64,000 nt of DNA from Sequoia sempervirens (GCA_007258455.2 VDFB02000003.1:41419986-41483985); one strand, 5' to 3'; numbered from the stretch's first letter, positions 23,480-35,928 are shown. Notes: a model not told the origin generated them from the sequence alone. Translations and numbers: made by a program.

Positions 23480-25955
23480 ATGGGAAGAGGGATAATTCGA
23501 AATGAGCCCTCGATTCATGATGTTTTATTGCAGGATGCACAATGCATGGCCGAATTTAGAAACTGTGGATGGTTAGATTACTTCTTAAAGTTGGATGGCT
23601 TTGATGAAGGCATTGCACTAGAATTCACCAAGACATTTTCTGAAGGAAAAGCCACAGTAAAAGGGTTGGAGGTTGTGGCAACTAAGGAAAGAATTGCAAA
23701 GGTTACAGGGTTACCTACCGATGGCGAACATTACCATGCCTCCAAAGACGCCAAGTTAGCTAGGGTCGAATTTACAATACATGGTGACCCTCCAATAAGC
23801 GTTGATAAACAAGGTGCAAAAAGAACCTCTCTGTCCAAACCATGGAAGTAGGCAGTCATCTACATTATGAGGTATCTCACCTATGAAGGTCATTTGTCCA
23901 ACTTGCATTCAGTACATTTCAAACTCTTGAGTCACATGAGGCATAAAAGGAGGATGAATGTGCCTAATGTGCTATACAATATTCTCTCAATCATGGCGGT
24001 CGAGACCCAAAAAGGTAGGGACATTTCTATTTCCCACCATTGGCTGATTAAATTGCTAGTTGAGAATTCTCTACATGATGTGTCTAGAATGGCCTGGGAA
24101 GAATTTATAAATGTTGATCAAATTAGACCTGAGCACTTGCAACCTAGGGTTTTGCCTCAACCTTGTAGGTCTAGAAGGAGATTGAGCACAGATGAAGCCA
24201 CTCTTGGTGCTTCAACCTCTAGCCCAAGCCATAGTGTAATCCCTCCTGCAGCAGAAGAAACCATAGAAATAAGTTCTTCTGGAACAGAGCACTCAAAAAA
24301 AGAAAGCTCCTCAAATTTCAATGACGAAGTTCCACTTGGCACCCTGATGAAAATTAGGGCACATACAAGAGAAGTAGAAACAAGAAAAGGAAAGGCCAAA
24401 AGGTAGCTAGTCGAAAGAAAGGTGTCGAGTTCTAAGAAGAGGAAGGTTGACACTGTTCATCCTACAGCCAAAGAAAAATGTGAGAGCCCTCCTAGGAAAT
24501 CAAGACCAGTTGGGCCAACATTTGGTACACCTCCATAGGAAATCCCTAAGCCTAGCGAGACATCACATGAGGACACTAAAGCTCCAATGGGGCAGAAGAA
24601 TTTCAAAGAAGAAATATTTGAGAGAGCAACAAATATAACACTGGGTGATCTTGCTAACATTGTAGAAGAGTTTGAGGAAAATCAGGATTTCCTATAGCAT
24701 GAGCAAGAAGTTCTGCAGCAACAACTAGAACCAAAGCAGGAGTTCTTGCAGCCACAACAAGAACAAGAACAACAGATCCTACAACACAAAGTGGGAGAAG
24801 AAATAGTACCCCCGCAGCTAGAGACAACTAGACAGCCTGAGTCTATGCAGATAGTACTATATGGGGAGCAACCATCGACAAAATTAATCCTCCTGATTTT
24901 ACAGTACATATGACAATTTTGAATTTATGGGAAGAAATACAAAGGAGGGAGGAAGAATGGAAAAAGGGAAAACAAAAATTGAAAAAGGAAATACAAAAGA
25001 GAAATAAGGAGATTGAAGATAAGGATGGAAAAATTGCCACCCTGAAGAAGATGGTGGATGATATGACACCCTTGTTACCACAGATTTTGGAATGTAGGAC
25101 CCCTCCAAGGGTCTATGCTCTACATTTGAAGGAGAAATATCTCTCTTTTAGACTGGCAAGAATTGTCTCAGGTTTGAATCCTTCTATTGAGACCTCTATT
25201 GAATTTTTCAATGCTTATCGAATTGCTTCCCCTGAAATGAAGAATTTGTTGTGTGATTTTTTTTGCATAATTATGTTGTAACTCAAGACCATAATTGGAA
25301 TCCGATGTTGTATGTTGGGGATTTCCAATTAAGGGAATTTATGTCTTGGGTACAAAATGAGATTAGTTGGGGACAACAACATGGGGCTTATAAGTAATTG
25401 GAGACTAACATCCCTCTGCCCATTAGGGATAAATCAAACATCCCAAAGGATATTTACAGAGAATGGCACAAAATGCTTCTTAGACCTAGTTATGGCAACA
25501 AGATCATGCCTTGGATTGAGGTAGTTTACAGTGAGTATGAGGTAAAGGTAGCAGCAAAGGAGGAAATTATGAGAAGATACCTATCACAAAGATGGAATAC
25601 CCTAACTGATGAGCTGAAATAGGTTGAACCTCATTCCATCCAGAATTATGCTACAACACTAAAAAGGATTGATAGGTATATTCAGATTGGGAGAACAAAG
25701 GGGAAATTTTTGGCTTCCTTTGAATTTCAACCACCCATCCTAATATGGTATGTACCGAACTTCAGGTTCAACTAGTATGACATTGTTGCAGAGAGACAGA
25801 GATGGAGCAGATTGGAAAAATTGGGAGGATTCTATTGGGATCTTGATTCACACTCAATAGATTCTAACATTGGACAACTATTAGTTGCAAATTTTAGAGC
25901 TTTGACCAAACAGAAGAACAACCCTTCCCTTGCTAGAGGACCAACAAAACGTTAG
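23480..25955 (+). pseudogene. Additional (env-position) ORF of gypsy element
   Basis: Starts MGRGIIRNEPSIHDVLLQDA and ends at TAG 25953, abutting the PPT. The first 180 codons (NCGWLDYFLKLDGFDEG, EFTKTFSEGKATVKGLEVV, KVTGLPTDGEHY) resemble the plant transposon-protein domain found in additional ORFs of Athila/Tat elements. A Gln-rich stretch and a charged coiled coil (around 24940-25040) follow, then a C-terminal domain with HNWNP and YREWHKMLLRPS. Internal stops: TAG at 23849, 24404, 24536, 24695, 25620 and 25773, and TAA at 25395. Frames change near 24860 and in a T run near 25258. I see no signal peptide or membrane segment, so it is not a typical envelope protein. Function unknown. Confidence 0.7.
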
Positions 25956-25966
25956 GTTGGGGGGAG
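25952..25966 (+). promoter_or_regulatory. Polypurine tract at the 3' LTR
   Basis: TTAGGTTGGGGGGAG directly precedes TGATGAGCC, the start of the 3' LTR, and overlaps the stop of the additional ORF. Confidence 0.8.
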
Positions 25967-27092
25967 TGATGAGCCTACTTTTTGGTCCAATTTTGGGTAG
26001 AATCTATAATTCATTTGATGGAAGTTGGTATGTACTTTGATGCTAAATGTTGATATTTGCATAATGTTTCCCTCAAACCATAGACATTGGGTTTAATCCT
26101 ATTTCTGCAAGTTTTAATGACATTAGCATATTATGTGGATTATCTATATTAATTTTGCATGTGCTTAATGAATTTTCCTTAAGGTGGTTATAGATATGTA
26201 GTTATTATGCATACTAACATTGCCATGTAGATTTAATTTGAGGATGCTAAGTTGAGGAAGACACAGCTAACTGGGCATGCACTACAACGTCCAATAAAGG
26301 AATCACTCATAGGTCAAAGGAGGTCGATGGCAGAAGATTCCTCATGCAAACCAAATGTAAATACCTTGTAGTGGAATTTAATGCTGGTTGAGTAAATGTG
26401 GGCGTTATTGTTGTGCTAAATATGTGTTTGGACCTATATGTCTAACTAGTTTCCATGCACGCGTAACTGTTTCCACTCCACTTTCTCTGTTTTCCCTAAA
26501 TGGCATCCTCCTAGTCGTGGAGTTGACTACCTTGTTTAGTTGATGGTATAAATAAAGATCTGATGTTCCTTCTTAGGGGTTGCATGATTTGATATTGTAC
26601 TTGCACTCTCAATTTTTTCAATAATACAAATACATTACTCTTTTGTACTCATGGTTTACAGTGAATAAAATAAAGTTATGAGTGCAAGCATTTGAGTTCT
26701 CATTATTTTTAGAGGATACTTATCCAAGGGGGCCAACTTGGTGAGTAATCTGTCCTTTTAGTTTAGTATTAGTTTAGTATTACTTGGTGTTTAGTAATTA
26801 GTTAGAAATTTGGTACTAATTGTTCTTGCAGCCACTAGAATTTCATTTAGTGACTATTCCTACAGCCAAGGTAGACAGAGTAGTGCCCTATTTGTTGCTC
26901 AGATTTTCATTTCTGTTATGCATTTTAGTTTGATGTAGTTGATGATTGATTATTGGCATTTATGGTATTCCCTTCTAAGCAATTTACTTTCAGCGTTGTG
27001 TGTTACTTAGCTATAGAATGAAAATGGCTACTTTGGATTCCTAGTGCACATATTGTGCTGACCCATTTCAATTTCACGTCCCTGGGTTGACA
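25967..27092 (+). repeat. 3' LTR of the gypsy element
   Basis: Begins TGATGAGCC right after the PPT. A TATAAATAAA box lies at 26547-26556 and AATAAAATAAAG near 26664 could serve as a polyadenylation signal. The end is set at a TTGACA at 27087-27092 because LTRs end in CA; without a 5' LTR for comparison this is approximate. Confidence 0.6.
26547..26556 (+). promoter_or_regulatory. LTR TATA box
   Basis: TATAAATAAA within the 3' LTR, followed by a leader-like segment and a potential polyadenylation signal. Confidence 0.5.
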
Positions 27093-27234
27093 AGTTAAAT
27101 GCACCTTCATGATGATTGAAATAGCTATTCAGGTTAGATGTCCAATCTCTGAATCATGATTGTAAGGGCTTAGTTATTAAATTATTGTAGGAGGCCAATA
27201 GTCTTTTCTCAACTCAAATTTTTTTATCTAAACA

Positions 27235-28395
27235 TTTACAAGGGGTTGAGGTTGAAAACCTCAAAAATCAACTCTCTATTCAAAACCATTGAGGACAGGC
27301 CCTCATAATTTTATAATGTTTTTTTTTAGCATCATATTTGTTATAAATATTTTTTATCAACTCTGAATTCACAAATACATTCAACACCTCTAGCTTCTCC
27401 ACATTATAGCTCCAAATGTTGGAGATGGGATGGTTTGTAGTGCTATGATGATGGAAATATTTAAACAACTCCCATCCTTGGATTAGAATTATAGCATCTC
27501 TAACACACTCAACTCTATCATGGATTCTCTTAGGGATAATTCTAGTACCCTAGTCATGTTTCACTCTTTTAAGAAGAACCAAGAAGTTATCTCAACAAAT
27601 CTTTATGAAGTCCTCAGTTTTCCTTACCACTCTAGGGATTTATTTGAATTGTTTTGGGGTTTTACCATTACTAGCAACATATATTTATAAGAACACACAT
27701 ATATACAATATACCACCCAACAAAACCCTAAAAAATTAAAACCATAAAAATTAAACACCCTTGCTATCAAATAGAGAGAAAATCAAACAAACCCATTTTG
27801 CAACATTTGGAAACCCTAATTTCTAATTTGTAACATAGAAAGATCACATATTCCTTGCACTTCACAATTCTTCTTCTAATAGCTTGAATATATTAATTCA
27901 AACTATTATAATCAAAATCCTTAAAGAAGTGGAAGAAATTTGTCAATTATGGCCATTAATGTCAATATGAGTGAAATTGTAATGTATGTCACAAGTTGTT
28001 TGCCCATTTAAGTGTGGGCCATTGAGATCAATGCTTGGTACAAAATTAGGCCTCAACATAAAATTGTTTAAAAAATAAACGAGAAAAGTTGTGTTATGAA
28101 GGGAGAATGTGTTGCAATAGTGAACTAACACATATCCCAATAGTTCCTTGGCACATGACATAGACTTCATAAAAGATACCTGGTCCCAACAAGGAGAAAC
28201 TACATCATCCCAATTAAAATTTGGGGAAGACAAGTTTCACCTCAACACATTAGTGTGACTTAAAAAAAAATGCACATGCAAAGTTGCATTGTGAAGGAAT
28301 TTTGCACCACAATGAGAGGATGACACCTATTATGTGACTATTGGATTTTTTCTATTCAACAAATGCCTAATAAGGATTAAAAATTGCCTAGGCCT
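27235..28395. repeat. Left copy of a 3.3-kb tandem duplication, truncated
   Basis: Matches 30562-31712 in the same orientation at an offset of about 3.33 kb. Shared landmarks are AAGGGGTTGAGGTTGAAAAC at the left end, GAGAGAAAATCAAACA in the middle and GACACCTAT with AATAAGGAT at the right end. On the minus strand it holds the upstream region and N-terminus of the additional ORF seen intact-length at 30240-30990, then stops at 27235 beside the gypsy LTR. Confidence 0.85.
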
Positions 28396-30239
28396 AGATG
28401 TCATGGAAAACACATGTCATCAAAGTGTATTAGTGGAAACTTGATCAAAAAAGATATTTAGAAGCTATGCTATGAGAGGAAAATGTGCTATAATAGGAGG
28501 ATTCCACCTATCTCCATAGAGTGTCAACACAAATTCATACCCCAATGCTCTATGAGAAACCACATTGCAAAGAGTGAGTATGATGTAATCAACAATTGAT
28601 ATGTAGACACAAGCAGGGGTGACCTATGTGGTACATATCAACAAGAAGATATGTACGCATATTTTAATCATATGAGGAAAAAGGACTAGTTGGTAACATG
28701 AAGCAAGGGATTAGTAGACATACGAATCTTGAGACATGAATAAGACAACTTAAGATAATTCTACAAGATCAACTAATCATTAGAAAATTAGAATGATATG
28801 GTATATAAGCATGAGCCAAAGGCTTAGTGTTTTAGGAATTTCAATAAACCTTAAATTATTTTCACGTTAAACCCTAGAAAATTTATAAGGTGCAATATTT
28901 GAAAGAAATAATTTTTTAGAGTGTGAGGAGTTAGAGGGCCCAATAGAGTAACAAAAGAAAACTTAGGTGGGATGACATGACAAGGTAAGAAAGTCCAATA
29001 TGTACCACTGAGGAACAATGGAATTGAGTGAAAGCTAAAAATCATACAAAGTGGGGAAACAGTGACAACTTTGACACTTAGCATAGACTTAAACATTTTA
29101 ACCTACAACCCAAACACTTAAATATTCCTTGGAAATTTGTCACTTGTATTACAACATAAGCAAATGGGGAAAATAGAAAATGAAACATATGCAATTTAGA
29201 CCAAGGTATACCCATGTAAGACTTCTTAGATTAGTTATAAATGGGTTCCAAGCATAGTCAAAACACACAAAAGTGAAGGGGACTTAAGAAAAAAATAGGA
29301 CGTAAAATTGAGTCCCAATAGGCTTTGACTAGGGGCGCGTGTCTCTTGCATGCATAATGAGAATCTAGCTTTCTTTGGGTAGACCAAAAATGGGGAACCA
29401 AAATTAATAATCAAAACTAACTAACACTTCACCATAGAAAATATGGGATGTGTTTGAATAAACATAATAATATATACACACCATGAAAATACACAAAAAT
29501 AACACTTTCATCCAATGGAATGGAGGCATTCAAAATTTGAGGGTATGATTGAAAATAAAACTCAAAAAAATAATTACAAGTTGTATCTTAAATGAAAACC
29601 CATGGAACATGAGCCATGAATGAACTATTTAAATCACTTGCCTCTATCAAAGATAATCTTGTTGAAGGAGTTGATCTCCCTCAAGCTCATTTTTCTCTTA
29701 ATTCTATAAGCTATAATAAGTTTCGTTCCTTACATTTATGCACTTGTAAATAGTTAATACTTTGATAATCATGTTGGAGTTGGATATGATTGTCATCAAA
29801 ACATGACAAGCACAAATAGTTAGAGCCATATTCATACTCGTCCATATGAAAAAATACATCTACAAGATCATCATGAGCATGAAGCACATTAAAACTTGCA
29901 CATAAACCAATAGAGGGGAAAATGTCTTCTTGAACATCAAGCTAAAAGGAATCATATGGAAGTGAATCCTTAAACTAGGTTGAATCAAGTAAGTTCTCTA
30001 GCTCATTTAAAGCTTCAAGCTTGATGTAACTACAACATAATACTGACATACTCATCCATGATTGAATCACAAGCCTAATTCAAATATAATTCATCATCCT
30101 CAACATATAATTCAAAAATTTGGAGCACTCTAATTGAAGACTTACAATCTTCAAGTTACTCCTCTATTTTATATTCTTTATCATAACCTACTATATAAAA
30201 TTATAGTTAAGGAAATCATTCATGATTTGTTCTTCTTCA
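28396..30239 (-). pseudogene. Degraded continuation of an additional ORF
   Basis: Minus-strand translation beyond 30240 keeps an acidic, Asn-rich character (for example FNVLHAHDDLVDVFFHMDEYE and YLCLSCFDDNH near 29800-29920) with many stops. It looks like the decayed C-terminal part of the ORF at 30240-30990. The lower part (28400-29600) has no recognisable coding content. Confidence 0.3.
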
Positions 30240-30990
30240 TTTCCTTATGAACCAACAACTTGAATTACTTGAGAACAAACAACCTTAGCATTATCATGCT
30301 CAACTAGTGAGCATAAAAATGTATCCTCAACACAATATTTATTAAAAAAATAAAATTGCTCCAAATCCAATTTCAAAAATTGGTCCATAGCAAGAACTTT
30401 ATAATTGAAAATAGTTATCCATATTAAAAGGTTCCATTTCATCCTTTGCAAATGATGATATTTTAGTAGGCCTCTCCTCTTATGGTGTGGAAACCACCTA
30501 ACTCTATAATTGAATTTGTCCCTCTTATATTCTTTTCTCAACTCATCAAAATTTATCTCAACATTTTGCAAGGGGTTGAGGTTGAAAACCTCATAAATCA
30601 ACTCTTTGGTCAAAACCATTAAAGGCACACCCTCATAATTTTATAATGCTCTTGTCTAAGCATCATATTTTTTGCTAATGATTTTGATCAACTCCATATT
30701 CAAAAATACATTCAGCACCTCCAACTTCCCCACATCATAGTTCCAAATGTTAGAGATGGGATGGTTTGTAGTGCTATGATGATGACACTATTTAAACAAC
30801 TCCCATCCTTGGATCGGGATTATAACATCTTTGACAAACTCAACTCTAGCATGAATTCTCTTAGAGATAATTTTGGTACCCTAGGCATGTCTCGCTCTTT
30901 TAGAAGAATCAAGAAGATGGATCAACAAATCTTTCTCAAGACATCGATTTTCCTTGCCACATTGAGGGTTGTTCTGGCTCATTTTGGGGT
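30240..30990 (-). pseudogene. Retroelement-type additional ORF fragment
   Basis: Minus-strand reading gives NHPISNIWNYDVGKLEVLNV, then VPLMVLTKELIYEVFNLNPL, NVEINFDELRKEYKRDKF and PHHKRRGLLKYHHL; the 127-codon segment 30628-30245 is open. The YD..T..L ... EG.PL..LT.E.I.EVF.LNPL pattern is one I associate with plant retroelement additional ORFs or plant transposon proteins, but the exact family is uncertain. Upstream stops near 30780 and 30650 break it. The N-terminal part is duplicated at 27235-27660. Confidence 0.45.
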
Positions 30991-31712
30991 TTTACTGTGA
31001 CTGACATATATTTCTAAGAAAATAAATATATGACTATACCACCCAAAAAAAACCCATAGAAATTAAATACCCTTGCTATAAATAGAGAGAAAATCAAACA
31101 TGCCCATTTTACAACATTTAGAAACCCTAATTTCTAATTTGTAACACGGAAAGATCACCACAACTTATTTTCACTTCACAATTCTTCTTCTAATACCTTG
31201 AAAATATTAATTCAAATTATTGCAAATAAAATCTTTAAGTAAGTGGAAGAAATTTGTCAATTTGACCATTAATATCCATAAGAGTGAAACTGAAGAGTAT
31301 GCTGCAAGATTTTTTCCCATTTGAATGTGGGTCACCAATCTGTTAAGAGAGCATAGATCAATTAATACCACACACTTGGGCCTCAATATAAAGTGTTTGA
31401 AAAAACAACTAGAAAAGTTGTGCTATGAAGGGAGAATGCACTGCAATAGTGAACTGATAGCTATCCCAATAGTTCCTTGCCATGACACGGACTTTGCAAA
31501 AGATACCTGAGCTCAACAAGGATAAATCGTATCATCCCACTTTGAAAGTTGTGGAAGACAGGTGTTGCCTCAGTACATCAACGTGACTTCAAAAAATGCA
31601 TAGGCAAAGTTGTGCTATGAAGGAATGGTGCACCACAATGGGAGGATGACACCTATCAAGTGACCAATGGATTTATTTTATTCAACAGATGCCCAATAAG
31701 GATTTAAAAATT
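30562..31712. repeat. Right copy of the 3.3-kb tandem duplication
   Basis: Counterpart of 27235-28395. It ends at AATAAGGATTTAAAAATT (about 31712), where LINE-containing sequence begins, so this boundary is a second junction rather than the end of the original unit. Confidence 0.85.
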
Positions 31713-31734
31713 TAAAAATCCTATTTTTAAAATT

Positions 31735-34625
31735 TACTTTTTAAACTGAACCCATCTGATTCCAAATTAATTCTTCTCTAATTACTAAAGTTGAATTCAA
31801 ATGGTGACAACTTATTTGACAACTGATGTAAACAACCTCTGGAAGAATTGAGAGAACTTAAAAAACATCTGAAGTAAACTGCCTCTGAGTCGGTGCTATC
31901 CTTGGGTCTTGGAAGAAAAGCAAACAGAAAGAGAGTGCTCCTACTCATCTTCATCATATAAGGAATACCAGAGAAAACAACATCCCCTAATAAGGAAAGA
32001 GGCATGGAACACAAGGATTAATAGATTCCAGAAGGAAATCAATATCTTTAGATCCTAAAGGTGATGTACAACATATGGGAAGAACAAAGAAAAATTTCTG
32101 AAGATATGTTGAAAAGGCAGAGATGTGATATGGGGGCACACATTAAGGATAATTAGATTGCTCCAAAAGGAATGCATGAAGCAAAGTACCATCCACTGTA
32201 TCTCCTCACACATTTCCATCTAAAACACTGAAGAGCGACTCAAAGGACCACCTCGATTCATCACAACAAGTGACAGGAGAATAATAAAAATGGTTTTGGC
32301 ACCCAATTTGAATCCCATATTTTTAGGTGAGATTTGAGCCAAGTAGCCTATTTAGCGAGGTCCTCACTGACTGTGAGTTGTTCCTTGATTGCAAAGGTCA
32401 GAATGGACACCTTAAGAGATAAGTAAGAGCAAATCAATTGGATTTCAATCTTTAGGGAAGGAAAGGCCTAAGAAAAGGTAGCCCAGCAACAAAGCTTCCA
32501 AATGTGCATGATGATAATGTGGCAACAGATGTTGGCGATCATGTTGAGAGAAGCAGATTATCTGAAAAGCGATGTTTTCCAAGACCAAGAAAAGTGGAAG
32601 ATTGTTAGGTAGGGTGTCCATAAGGGAGGACCATAGTAGTCTAGCATGTGAGTAGAATTAGAAACAATGTTAGATGGACTCAAAAGGGAGGGCCACAGTA
32701 TAGCATGCGAAGAGAATTAGAAACAATAGTAGATGGATTCAATCCCCTCACTTAAGGGAGGATATTGTAGTCTAGTGTGTGAGAAGAATTAGAAATAATG
32801 TTAGATGAATTTAATCTTATCATACAAGGGAGGACTATAATAGGAGAAGAATTAGAAATAATGTTGGATGGACTCAATCTTATCACATAAGGGGCAAGAG
32901 GAGGGTGAGTAGAGGTATTTGAGGCGTTTCCCAATAGGAAGCTTGGCATGAAGAAGTTTCCTAATGGTGAGCAAGGGGTGTAGATCATCTTGAGGGGGAA
33001 GGTTTGAATGTGGCCATTGGGCCACCTCCAATCTTTGATGAATTTAGAATGACAATTCAGTTGGAAGTAAATTTGTGAGGTTTGGAGGCTCAAGTTTCTG
33101 GATTTGGAGCAAAACTACCTTGTCTCTAGAAATGAGGTTAAAGTAGACATTAAGTTGATGTTATTATTTCCATGTGATGCTCATTGGGTTCCATAGGTCA
33201 AGAAACATATGGATTCCCTTTTTGAAAAGATGATTAGCTTTGAAACTAGGAATCAGCACTAGTGGTCTATCATTTAGTTGGATTAGCTAGCTCCACCAAA
33301 TGGATGAGGTGACAAAGCTACTTGTCCATGGCTAAAAGATTGATCAAACCAAGACAATTTATGTGAGACCAACTGACAAGTTTTCTACATGTTATTAAAG
33401 GGGGTTGGTCCATGAGTTTTGAAGAATGGAGGTAGCGAATCTTATCATTCCAATGAACTATGTTCCATAAATTTCCTCTAATAGTAATTTGTATGCAAAA
33501 ATGAATTGTCTTTCCAAGGAGATCCCACTTCCAAAACTTTGAGCACTATCCACTTAGTTGAAAGCCAAAACCCTTGTGTGAAAGGATCTATGATACCCAA
33601 GCATGCTTTGTCATTTGGGAGGATGCAACATGACCAAGATGTGGCCCATCTTGTTACCCCATTTGGACCATAGATAATTTTGGATGAGTTGCATTTGTTG
33701 ATTATAACTTTTTTTAGAAAGAAACCAACATGATGAAGTATAAGCATGGATTACCAAGAGGATTTTGTTTGCCACTTGATTGCAACCAACCATAGACAAG
33801 ATGTAGTTTGTCCAAGCCAATAATTTGTTCTTACTTTTGCTTAAAAATAAACTCCACATATCCTTCAAAGAAACATCAATTTTGAAAGGGACATCGAGGT
33901 ATCTAATAATGATGTCATGTTTCAACTCTTTACATTTTTCAGGTATTCATGGTAGATGATGACTATTGTGTGTCATCACAAAATTGTTTTTGTGCATTAC
34001 TAGTTATGAACCTAAAACTGTGCAAAAGTATTCTAGAATGTCAAGCATATTGTTCACCTCTTTGAGAATTTTGAATTAAAATCATGCTTTCATCAATAAA
34101 GCGGGAGTTGAGAGCCTTAGTATTGATAGGAAGGGAGACACCTTAGGATAATATTAATTACATGAGCATGTTGAAAGAGATTTCCAAGAGCATTAGCCAC
34201 AAGAACATAAAGAAACAAAGCAAGAGGATAGACTTGGCAAATGGATTTGTGAAGGGGGGATTGAGGGGAAAGGGATCCATTAGTTACCAATCTAGCATTC
34301 ACATCTATGAACACCATTCTAATATGGGCACAACATTTGGAGCCAAATCTCAATCAATGTAGCATTTTGAGGATGAAAGGTCATCTAATGCAATTGTAAG
34401 CCTAGTGAAAATTAAGTCTAATAATGAGAGCATCCTGAGTTGTTTGTTGGACTCATTCAATCTCTTGGGTCAACACCAAATTGTCCAATATAAATATGCC
34501 CCCTAGAAATCCAGTTTGCTCAAACTTCACAATCTCTTGAATGATATGTTTGAGTCTTTTAGCCCTCTTGCCATAATCATAAAGACAGAAGGTACAACAA
34601 GTGATTGTTCTCTCCCACCAACTAT
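31735..34625 (-). pseudogene. LINE (L1-type) fragment, copy A
   Basis: Minus-strand translation from 34625 gives LINE reverse-transcriptase landmarks in order: AKRLKHIIQEIVKFEQTGFL, DNLVLTQEIEW, QDALIIRLNF, then NGSLSPQSPLHKSI and LFLYVLVANAL (33.9-34.4 kb), a degenerate catalytic box reading FIDES where FADD-type is expected, YLDVPFKIDVSLKDMW, and LLAWTNYILSMVGCNQVANKIL (about 33830-33760). A C-terminal IDPFTQGFWLSTKWIV segment and zinc-knuckle (zf-RVT) region follow. LINE RT performs target-primed reverse transcription. Start and endonuclease are missing (5' truncation), and frames and stops vary. It has a direct copy at 48105-51245. Confidence 0.85.
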
Positions 34626-35748
34626 TCCATATATCCTTTTAAGTTTAATCTCAACAATCCAAATAACTAAAAGACCATAAATAAAATCTATATATCACTA
34701 AATATCTTTAATTAAATAAATTTTCTTCCCACTTTAAAAAAAAAAAGGACGCCAAAGCCTTTTCTCCACACTTAAAAATACCTTTCTTTCTTTCAAATAA
34801 AATACCCTAAAATACCTTTTTTCCTTTCAAACGTCCAATCTCCCACTTAATTTTGTTGTTGAAAAATAACAATGTAATCGTGCTTACAATCATTCATTTA
34901 TCGTTATGTGCAGTGGACCCACTTTTGCCTCCGAATGTTAAATCATGTCATAATTTATTGAGTACTCTGGCCCTTAAAAACATGGGAAGTAAATGAGTGG
35001 GCCCCATTAAGTTGTTCCGTGGACGAACACTATGACCCTTCGCTTCGTCAAATAACATTTGTACTCCCGAATGTCAGCGTTTCGAATGTAGGGAAACATT
35101 TATGTATTCTACTGTTTAAAAATAAGGACTTAAGTTTGTGGGAAATAAATTTAGGTCTAATAAAATGATAAAACAGTAAATTTGATTAGTATAAATATTT
35201 AAAATAATTTATTTTTTAAAATATTTAACTATAGAAAGAGGTAGATTGTAATGGTCTGAGTTTATTAACAAAAATTCTTTAATTTAGATTAAATTATGTT
35301 TAAAATATTCTTGAATTAATGTTAAAATAGATAGTATTTTTGTTTATTTATCTATTTATTCTTTTATGTGTTCATGTATCTAGACGATAGTTATATAAAA
35401 AAAGCAAGTACCATGTAGTGGCTAGTACTTGTCTCATAGTATTGTAATAAAAATATTTGTTGTGAGTCAGGTAAAGAATGTGTCATTTAGTTGATAGACA
35501 ATTTGATATGACATAGCAATTAGAGGTAGGTTAGTAATAGTTTGAGATTGTGTCAAAATTGAAATTGAGTGTGTTCAATGTAAAATAACTCTTCAATATA
35601 TAAAATAAAATAATTATTAAATAATTTTAAAGTAAAATAAGATAAATTTTAAATAAATAAAAAAGTTGAAGAATGATATCTTTTGAAATAATATATATTT
35701 ACTATTTATCTAGATTTTATTTGAAAATTTATTTTTCTACAATTTTAG
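34626..35748. other. Non-coding part of duplicated block A
   Basis: AT-rich DNA whose landmarks (TGGGCCCCATTAAGTTGTTC and ATGACCCTTCGCTTC near 35000) recur at 51600-51660, so it belongs to the segmental duplication. No coding content. Confidence 0.6.
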
Positions 35749-35928
35749 CTCTAATCCTAACTCTAACCTTAATTCTAAAACTTACCCTAAGTCTAACCCT
35801 AACCATAATCATGACCATAAGTGTGACTCTAGCCTTAATCCTATTCCTAACCTTAAGTCTAATCCTAACAATAATTATAACCCTAAACTTAACCTTAAAC
35901 TTAACTATAATATTAACCCTAACATTAA
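35749..35928. repeat. Degenerate telomere-like hexamer array A
   Basis: Exactly 30 consecutive hexamers of the form NNNTAA (CCCTAA, TCCTAA, CCTTAA and variants) with substitutions but no indels. The period is 6, unlike the 7-bp Arabidopsis-type plant telomere repeat. It is the right-hand end of duplicated block A. Confidence 0.85.

Larger units (their letters stand above)
18909..27092 (+). mobile_element. Athila/Tat-like Ty3/gypsy retrotransposon, 3' portion
   Basis: Domains occur in the order protease, reverse transcriptase, RNase H, integrase, then a separate additional ORF, a polypurine tract and a 3' LTR starting TGATGAGCC. The order RT-RNase H-integrase defines Ty3/gypsy. The extra ORF after pol and the lack of a chromodomain point to the Athila/Tat branch. 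Gag, PBS and 5' LTR are absent, being cut off by the N gap. The element cannot act on its own: pol has 20 in-frame stops and a frameshift, and the extra ORF has seven stops and two frameshifts. The 3' LTR end (27092) is approximate. Confidence 0.85.

Noticed and set aside
18909..25955. Reassignment of TAG to Gln in this element or organism
   Set aside because: TAA and TGA also interrupt, frameshifts and a damaged protease active site are present, and neighbouring relics show ordinary decay. C-to-T mutation of CAG explains the pattern without recoding.
31735..34625. Treating the two LINE relics as independent insertions
   Set aside because: Shared sequence continues beyond the LINE into the same flank and hexamer array in both places, so block duplication is the simpler reading.
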